Source: an uncultured bacterium (GTDB lineage Bacteria; Eisenbacteria; RBG-16-71-46; CAIMUX01). Taken from it: a stretch of DNA of 10,891 nucleotides. A model generated the notes under the pieces. The model had not been told where the DNA came from, did not search any database, and saw nothing but the letters and a program-made list of their open reading frames with translations. The position numbers were made by a program, and so were the translations under genes. This document shows, piece after piece, positions 6,760 through 10,891 of the stretch. The DNA is taken from assembly GCA_946886185.1 (NCBI GenBank), contig CAMPIC010000047.1, positions 1 to 10,891 on the forward strand, written 5' to 3'. The first letter of the stretch is position 1, and every line of letters starts with the position of its first letter.

Positions 6760-8901
6760 ATGCGGGTGGTGGCGCGTTGCCTGTTCGTGTCCGTTTCCCT
6801 GGGCGTCCTGCTTCCGGGACTCGGGAAGGCGCAGACCCTCCCCGATCCGCGCGTGATGGAGGTTCCCGCGCTCAACGAGATCGATGTACCGGAGCCGGAG
6901 CGGTACACGCTCGACAACGGAATGGTGATCTATTTGCTCGAGGACCACGAGTTTCCCGTGGTCGATGCGCAAGCGCTCATCCGCGCCGGCTCCATCTTTG
7001 AGCCCGCCGATAAAGTCGGACTGGCGCAGATCACCGGGTCGGTCATGCGCACCGGTGGAACGCTCGAAATCGACGGGGATGCGCTCGATCAGCAGCTCGA
7101 GTCGATCGGGGCGAGCGTGGAAGTCTCCTTCGGGCAGACCAGCGGGCATGCGACGCTCTCCGCTCTGGCGGACGATTTCGAGACGGGACTCCAAGTCCTG
7201 GCCGACGTGCTCCGCAAGCCCGCCTTCCCGGAGGAGAAGATCGAGCTCGCGAAGAAGCAGGAGCGGACCGCGATCGCTTCCCGCAACGACGATCCCTTCG
7301 GCGTGATGCAGCGCGAGGTTCCGAAGCTGATCTACGGAGCCGATTCCCCCTACGCGCGGCACACGGAGTACGAAACGATCGCCGCCATCGAGCGCGAGGA
7401 TCTGGTCGAGTTCCACGAGAGCTTCATTCATCCCGATCGGATCATCCTGACCGTCTCGGGCGATTTCCGCAGCGCCGACGCCAAGAAGTGGATTCAGGAA
7501 GCGTTCGGCGATTGGCCCCGCTCCACCAGTCCCTTGCCTCCCGAGCCTCCGGTCGAGATGTCGGATCTGGAGGGGGGCTTTCTCATCGAGAAGAAAGACA
7601 TGACGAATAGCTTCGTCGTGGTCGCGCAGGAGGGGATCCGCATGGATGATCCCGACTATCCGGCACTCCAGCTCTATCACGAGGTATTGGGAGGCGGTTT
7701 CGCCTCGCGCCTATTCAATGAGATTCGCACCAAGAGAGGGCTCGCCTACGCTGCCGGCTCCAACTCCGGCGCGCAGCTGCACCATCCCGGCGGGCAGTTT
7801 TTCTTCGCCGCGACCCAGGCCGACTCGACCGTGCGCACCTTGGGGTATGTCGCGGGGGAGATCGAAAAGTCGTTGGCCGCGCCCTTCACCGAGGAAGAGC
7901 TGGGCCGGGCCAAGGACGGCATCTTGAACTCGATGGTGTTCGACTACACGTCGAAATCGGCGATCCTCAATCGGCTCGCGACCTACGAGTTCTATGGATA
8001 TCCGGCCGACTTCCTGCAGACCTACCAGAAGCGGATCCAGGAGCTGACGCCTGAGGCCGTGCACGCGGTGGCGCAACGACGCGTCCACGATCCGGACGAA
8101 TCGGCCACGTTGGTCATGGGAAACCGCGATAAGTTCTCGGGCGATCTCGCCGCGCTCGGCGAAACGACCGAGATCGACATTTCGATTCCTGATCCCGCGG
8201 AATCGGCGATTCCGGTCGCGACGCCGGCGGACCTGGAGCGAGGACAAGGATTGCTCGCGCAGATGGCGGAGGCCCACGGCGCCGCCGCCCTCGAGACGAT
8301 CAAGGACATGACGGTGAAAGACAGCGGCACCGTCTCCGCGCAGGGGATGGAGCTCACCATCTCGATCCTCACCGAGCAGATCCTTCCCGATTGCGTGCGT
8401 GCCGAGCAGAAGCTCCCCATGGGGACGATCGTGCAGTCGGTCTGCGGCGACGTTGCGTGGGTCGATCGGATGCGCGGTCCCGAGGAGATGCCGGCGGAGA
8501 TGCGCACCGACATCGAGCGCGCGCGCGCACGCGACTATCTCAATGTCTTGATGGGATACGAGAAGCTGATGGCGCAGGCGCTCCCTGACACAGCGATGAT
8601 CGGCGAAACCGTGTGCGACGTGATCTACGTGCGGAGCGAGACGGTCGACGGATGGAAGCTGTTCCTCGATCAGTCGAACCAGCGTCTCGTGCGCATGGAG
8701 TATCGGGACAAGGGGATGTTGACCGGCACTCCCGTCACGACCTGGGAGGATTTCGGCGACTACCGCCCGATCGAGGGGCTGCTCTGGCCGCACCATCGCA
8801 CCATGTCGGAAGACGGCGTGCCGTTCGTCGAGCTGACCACCACGTCCGTGACGATCAACACGGGTCTCACGCCGGAAAAGTTCGCGATGCCCGGCCAGTA
8901 G
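6760..8901 (+). CDS. Non-catalytic M16 partner subunit with fused LolA-like C-terminal domain, exported
   Basis: 713 residues from ATG-6760. Seen: a signal peptide (about 1-25, ending GLGKAQT). An M16 N-terminal domain (about 45-225) starts YTLDNGMVIYLLEDHEFPVV. The position of the HxxEH zinc motif reads QITGS (90-94), and the distal segment KKQERTAIASR has no evident ligand Glu, so this copy should not bind zinc. The M16 C-terminal domain (about 270-450) has FASRLFNEIRTKRGLAYAAG with Arg323 and Tyr330, the Arg/Tyr substrate-binding pair. From about residue 488 a further domain of about 225 residues, rich in beta-type sequence, resembles the LolA/outer-membrane-lipoprotein-sorting fold; this part is recognised by style (AHGAAALETIKDM start, WPHHRTM and ending TPEKFAMP) and is less certain. 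It most likely forms a heterodimer with the upstream M16 protein. The 223-nt spacer before it holds no other convincing gene. Confidence 0.88.
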   Translation: MRVVARCLFVSVSLGVLLPGLGKAQTLPDPRVMEVPALNEIDVPEPERYTLDNGMVIYLLEDHEFPVVDAQALIRAGSIFEPADKVGLAQITGSVMRTGGTLEIDGDALDQQLESIGASVEVSFGQTSGHATLSALADDFETGLQVLADVLRKPAFPEEKIELAKKQERTAIASRNDDPFGVMQREVPKLIYGADSPYARHTEYETIAAIEREDLVEFHESFIHPDRIILTVSGDFRSADAKKWIQEAFGDWPRSTSPLPPEPPVEMSDLEGGFLIEKKDMTNSFVVVAQEGIRMDDPDYPALQLYHEVLGGGFASRLFNEIRTKRGLAYAAGSNSGAQLHHPGGQFFFAATQADSTVRTLGYVAGEIEKSLAAPFTEEELGRAKDGILNSMVFDYTSKSAILNRLATYEFYGYPADFLQTYQKRIQELTPEAVHAVAQRRVHDPDESATLVMGNRDKFSGDLAALGETTEIDISIPDPAESAIPVATPADLERGQGLLAQMAEAHGAAALETIKDMTVKDSGTVSAQGMELTISILTEQILPDCVRAEQKLPMGTIVQSVCGDVAWVDRMRGPEEMPAEMRTDIERARARDYLNVLMGYEKLMAQALPDTAMIGETVCDVIYVRSETVDGWKLFLDQSNQRLVRMEYRDKGMLTGTPVTTWEDFGDYRPIEGLLWPHHRTMSEDGVPFVELTTTSVTINTGLTPEKFAMPGQ

Positions 8902-8919
8902 CAGCGCGCACCCAGCGTC

Positions 8920-9007
8920 ACTCCCGCCGCGGGAGTAGTAGACGACGCGCGGGCGTCACTCCCGGAGCGGGAGTCGCACACAGCGCACTCATTCCCGGAG
9001 CGGGAGT
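8920..9007. repeat. Three 17-bp GC-rich inverted repeats between convergent genes
   Basis: Three near-identical palindromic units lie at 8920-8936 (ACTCCCG-CCG-CGGGAGT), 8958-8974 (ACTCCCG-GAG-CGGGAGT) and 8991-9007 (ATTCCCG-GAG-CGGGAGT). Each can fold into a 7-bp stem with a 3-nt loop; the third has one G-T wobble position. Units 1 and 2 also share the 5-nt flank GCGTC. Spacing from start to start is 38 and 33 nt. They fill the gap between the stop of the plus-strand M16 gene (8901) and the stop of the minus-strand flavin reductase gene (9012). A bidirectional transcription terminator or mRNA 3'-end stabiliser is the simplest role. There is no T-run after any stem, so intrinsic termination of the classic kind is not shown. 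Confidence 0.8.
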
Positions 9008-9011
9008 GGAT

Positions 9012-9692
9012 CTATCGCGGATGGGCGGGCGGACGCTTCATCTCGAAAAGGGTTTCGGGGCGCGCGTCCACATAGAGATCGCCGCCCATGCGGCCGACCA
9101 CCTCGAGGCGCAACGGGTCGGGGAGTCCGTGCTCATCGACGATCGCCGGATCGAGGTGGATCGCGAGCACCTCTCCGATGATGAAGTTGCCCGCGTAGGG
9201 TCCGCTCCCGACGGTGAGGATCTCGATGCTCCGGCACTCCATCGCGAGGTGCGCTTCCTTGACGCGCGGCGGGCGCACCAGCTCCGAGGGGACGGCGGTG
9301 AATCCGGTCTCGGTGAACTCGTTCACACCGCGCGGATAGGTGGCCGAGGTGAGGTTCATCCGGTCGGCGATGTCGCGCGTCACTCCGTGGATCACGTACT
9401 CGCCGACCTCGCGGATATTGCAGAGCGTGTCCTTCTCGACGCCCGCGCGATCGTTCACCGGACAGAACACCACTGACGGCGGCTGGAGCCCGCCGAGCGC
9501 GAAGTAGCTGAAGGGAGCGAGGTTCGGCGTGCCGTCCGCCGAGATCGTGCTCACGAACGCGATCGGCCGCGGGGAAACACAGCGGGTCAGGAGCTGATAG
9601 AGATCGCGCGTGGAAAGCTGATCCGGACGAAGGAGGATCGCCGGAGCGCTCATTCGGCGTCCGAGCTTATCGAAGTTCGCGTCATTGCGCAT
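9012..9692 (-). CDS. Flavin reductase-like FMN-binding split-barrel protein
   Basis: 226 residues from ATG-9692, or 213 from the in-frame ATG at 9653 (MSAPAIL). Members of this family (flavin reductase-like domain, DIM6/NTAB group) bind FMN in a split beta-barrel. They act as NAD(P)H:flavin reductases for two-component monooxygenases or as oxidoreductases of unknown substrate. Seen: the family signature RPIAFVSTISADGTPNLAPF (about 42-61), then SVVFCP, KDTLCNIREVGEYVIH and HLAMECRSIEI, ending in a ETLFEMKRPPAHPR tail. No signal peptide or membrane segment was seen, so it should be cytosolic. It lies 83 nt after homogentisate dioxygenase on the same strand, so it may be co-transcribed and serve aromatic catabolism; no monooxygenase partner is visible. 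Neither start has a strong ribosome binding site. The 9653 start overlaps the stop of a tiny upstream frame as ATGA. Confidence 0.85.
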   Translation of the reverse strand: MRNDANFDKLGRRMSAPAILLRPDQLSTRDLYQLLTRCVSPRPIAFVSTISADGTPNLAPFSYFALGGLQPPSVVFCPVNDRAGVEKDTLCNIREVGEYVIHGVTRDIADRMNLTSATYPRGVNEFTETGFTAVPSELVRPPRVKEAHLAMECRSIEILTVGSGPYAGNFIIGEVLAIHLDPAIVDEHGLPDPLRLEVVGRMGGDLYVDARPETLFEMKRPPAHPR

Positions 9693-9775
9693 TCCGTCTC
9701 GTCGAAGGTCTGGTCATTCGCCATTCCAGTTCCTGACTTCGCGCGGTTCCGAGTCCCAGATGTCCCAGGTGCGCG

Positions 9776-10891
9776 TCATTCCGCGTCCCAGCTCTTCCAA
9801 TACGTGTGATCCTCGATCCGTTCGGCTGCCGACGTATGCAAGAGTGGGCGGAAGGTGTCGATCATGACGGCGAGCTCGTCGGTCTCCTTGACTCCGAGCG
9901 CCGCCTCGACTCGGCCCGGATGCGGACCGTGCGGAATCCCGTCCGGATGGTGCGTGATCGAGCCGTACTCGATTCCCTTCCGGCTCATGAAATTGTCGCG
10001 CGCGTAATAGAGCACTTCGTCCGACTGCGCATTGGTGTGGTTGTAGGGAACTGCGATGGCCGCTTCGTCGAAGTCGTACGGGCGAGGCACGAAGTTGCAC
10101 ACGACGAACCCGTCCCCTTCGAACACCTGATGGACCGGGGGAGGCTGGTGGATGCGCCCGACGATCGGCTCGAAATCCATGATGTTGAACGCCCAGGGAT
10201 AGTAGTAGCCGTCCCATCCCACCACGTCGAACGGATGGCGCGCGTAGATGTAGCGATGGAGCCCGCCGCGCTGCTTCACCACCACCTCGAACTCTCCCGC
10301 TTCGTCCCGCGTCTCGAGCTCGGTGGGAACGCGGAAATCGCGTTCGGAAAAAGGCGCTCCCTCCAGATGCTGGCCGTGAGGATTGCGATAACGGGCGGGA
10401 GTCCGCAGCACTCCGCGCGACTCCACCACCAGATGCCGTTGCTCGAGGCGCGTATCGAGCTCGAGTCGATAGATGATCCCGCGCGGGATCACCAGGTAAT
10501 CGCCTTCGCGGAAGGGTAGGGATCCGAACTGGGAGTGGAGCGCGCCTCCACCCTTGCTCACGTAGATCAGCTCATCCGCCTCGCCGTTGCGATATAGATA
10601 CGGCGTCGACTCGACGGGCCGCGCGAATCCGATGCTCACGTCCGCGTTGTGAAGCAGGACCGTTCTTCCGCGGACGGGATCGCCCACTGGCGGCAGGGCG
10701 GACGTGCGGAGGTGCCGATGCCGGAGGCTGGGATCCTCTGCCTGTTCCGCGCGCGCATCCTCGACCGCTCCCGCGGCGCGCACCTGGGTCGGCGGTGCGA
10801 CGTGGTACAGCAGCGAGGAAATTCCCCGGAAGCCGCGGTTTCCCATCAGCTCTTCGTGATAGAGGGCCCCCTCGGGGCTGCGGAAGACGAT
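9776..10891 (-). CDS. hmgA: Homogentisate 1,2-dioxygenase, N-terminus cut by the window edge
   Basis: 371 residues are visible. The frame stays open to the right edge and reads FRSPEGALYHEELMGNRGF, the usual start region of this enzyme, so only about 15-20 residues are missing and ATG-10846 is an internal Met. The enzyme is a cytosolic Fe(II) dioxygenase that opens the ring of homogentisate to maleylacetoacetate in tyrosine/phenylalanine breakdown. Seen: the cupin-type N-terminal half with ELIYVSKGGGALHSQFG and EGDYLVIPRG, and the central VVGWDGYYYPWAFNI. The metal-site region VPYNHTNAQSDEVLYY is followed by SITHHPDGIPHGPHPG; these hold the expected His, Glu and His ligands. The C-terminus is HTYWKSWDAE. 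The length and motifs match the compact bacterial branch rather than the longer human-like form. No ring-hydroxylase or fumarylacetoacetase gene is visible; either may lie further right. Confidence 0.92.
   Translation of the reverse strand: MVFRSPEGALYHEELMGNRGFRGISSLLYHVAPPTQVRAAGAVEDARAEQAEDPSLRHRHLRTSALPPVGDPVRGRTVLLHNADVSIGFARPVESTPYLYRNGEADELIYVSKGGGALHSQFGSLPFREGDYLVIPRGIIYRLELDTRLEQRHLVVESRGVLRTPARYRNPHGQHLEGAPFSERDFRVPTELETRDEAGEFEVVVKQRGGLHRYIYARHPFDVVGWDGYYYPWAFNIMDFEPIVGRIHQPPPVHQVFEGDGFVVCNFVPRPYDFDEAAIAVPYNHTNAQSDEVLYYARDNFMSRKGIEYGSITHHPDGIPHGPHPGRVEAALGVKETDELAVMIDTFRPLLHTSAAERIEDHTYWKSWDAE

Noticed and set aside
6514..7680. A 388-codon minus-strand open frame across the start of the second M16 gene, and a 361-codon one at 7711-8796.
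   Set aside because: Both mirror the M16 coding strand, contain no motif and have no independent start signal.
8902..9011. Reading the palindrome triplet as a CRISPR array or an integration attachment site.
   Set aside because: Units are only 17 bp with 16-21 bp gaps, there are just three, and no cas genes, integrase or duplicated tRNA end are present.

Overview
The window is GC-rich, gene-dense bacterial DNA. It comes from a diderm (Gram-negative-type) bacterium, because the left part is the distal half of a Tol-Pal cell-envelope operon. Residue choice (Glu/Arg/Asp/Ala-rich proteins), GTG and TTG starts, and an M16 peptidase pair with a beta-rich C-terminal add-on would suit a non-proteobacterial lineage such as Gemmatimonadota, 'Candidatus Eisenbacteria' or a relative. 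That placement is a guess from style, not a demonstrated assignment. No tRNA, rRNA, insertion sequence, phage gene or CRISPR array was seen.

Layout. Positions 31-4978 (+) form one tight run: a TolA/TonB-type energy transducer, TolB, Pal, a CpoB/YbgF-like protein, and then an MFS transporter whose frame starts two codons after the CpoB stop, in the same reading frame. tolQ and tolR would be expected just upstream, outside the window. Positions 5049-8901 (+) hold two M16 (insulinase-type) peptidase proteins, both with export signals. The first keeps the zinc motif HMFEH. The second has lost it (QITGS) but keeps the Arg/Tyr substrate-binding segment that the first lacks, and it carries a roughly 225-residue C-terminal domain resembling LolA-type lipoprotein-binding folds. 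Positions 8902-9011 separate converging genes and hold three copies of a 17-bp GC-rich inverted repeat. Positions 9012-10891 (-) hold a flavin reductase-like FMN protein and, upstream of it in transcription, a homogentisate 1,2-dioxygenase whose first residues lie beyond the right edge.

How the genes fit together. TolA, TolB, Pal and CpoB make the trans-envelope system that couples inner-membrane energy to outer-membrane constriction and peptidoglycan synthesis at division. The M16 pair probably acts in the same compartment as a heterodimeric zinc peptidase. Whether it is functionally tied to Tol-Pal is an inference from position only. The minus-strand pair belongs to aromatic amino-acid (tyrosine/homogentisate) catabolism and is unrelated to the envelope genes.

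The most unusual points are the complementary split of M16 active-site elements with the fused C-terminal domain, the hairpin triplet at the convergent junction, the in-frame TGA between cpoB and the transporter, and a duplicated start-region motif with an ATGA overlap before the flavin reductase. None amounts to a clearly new system from sequence alone.
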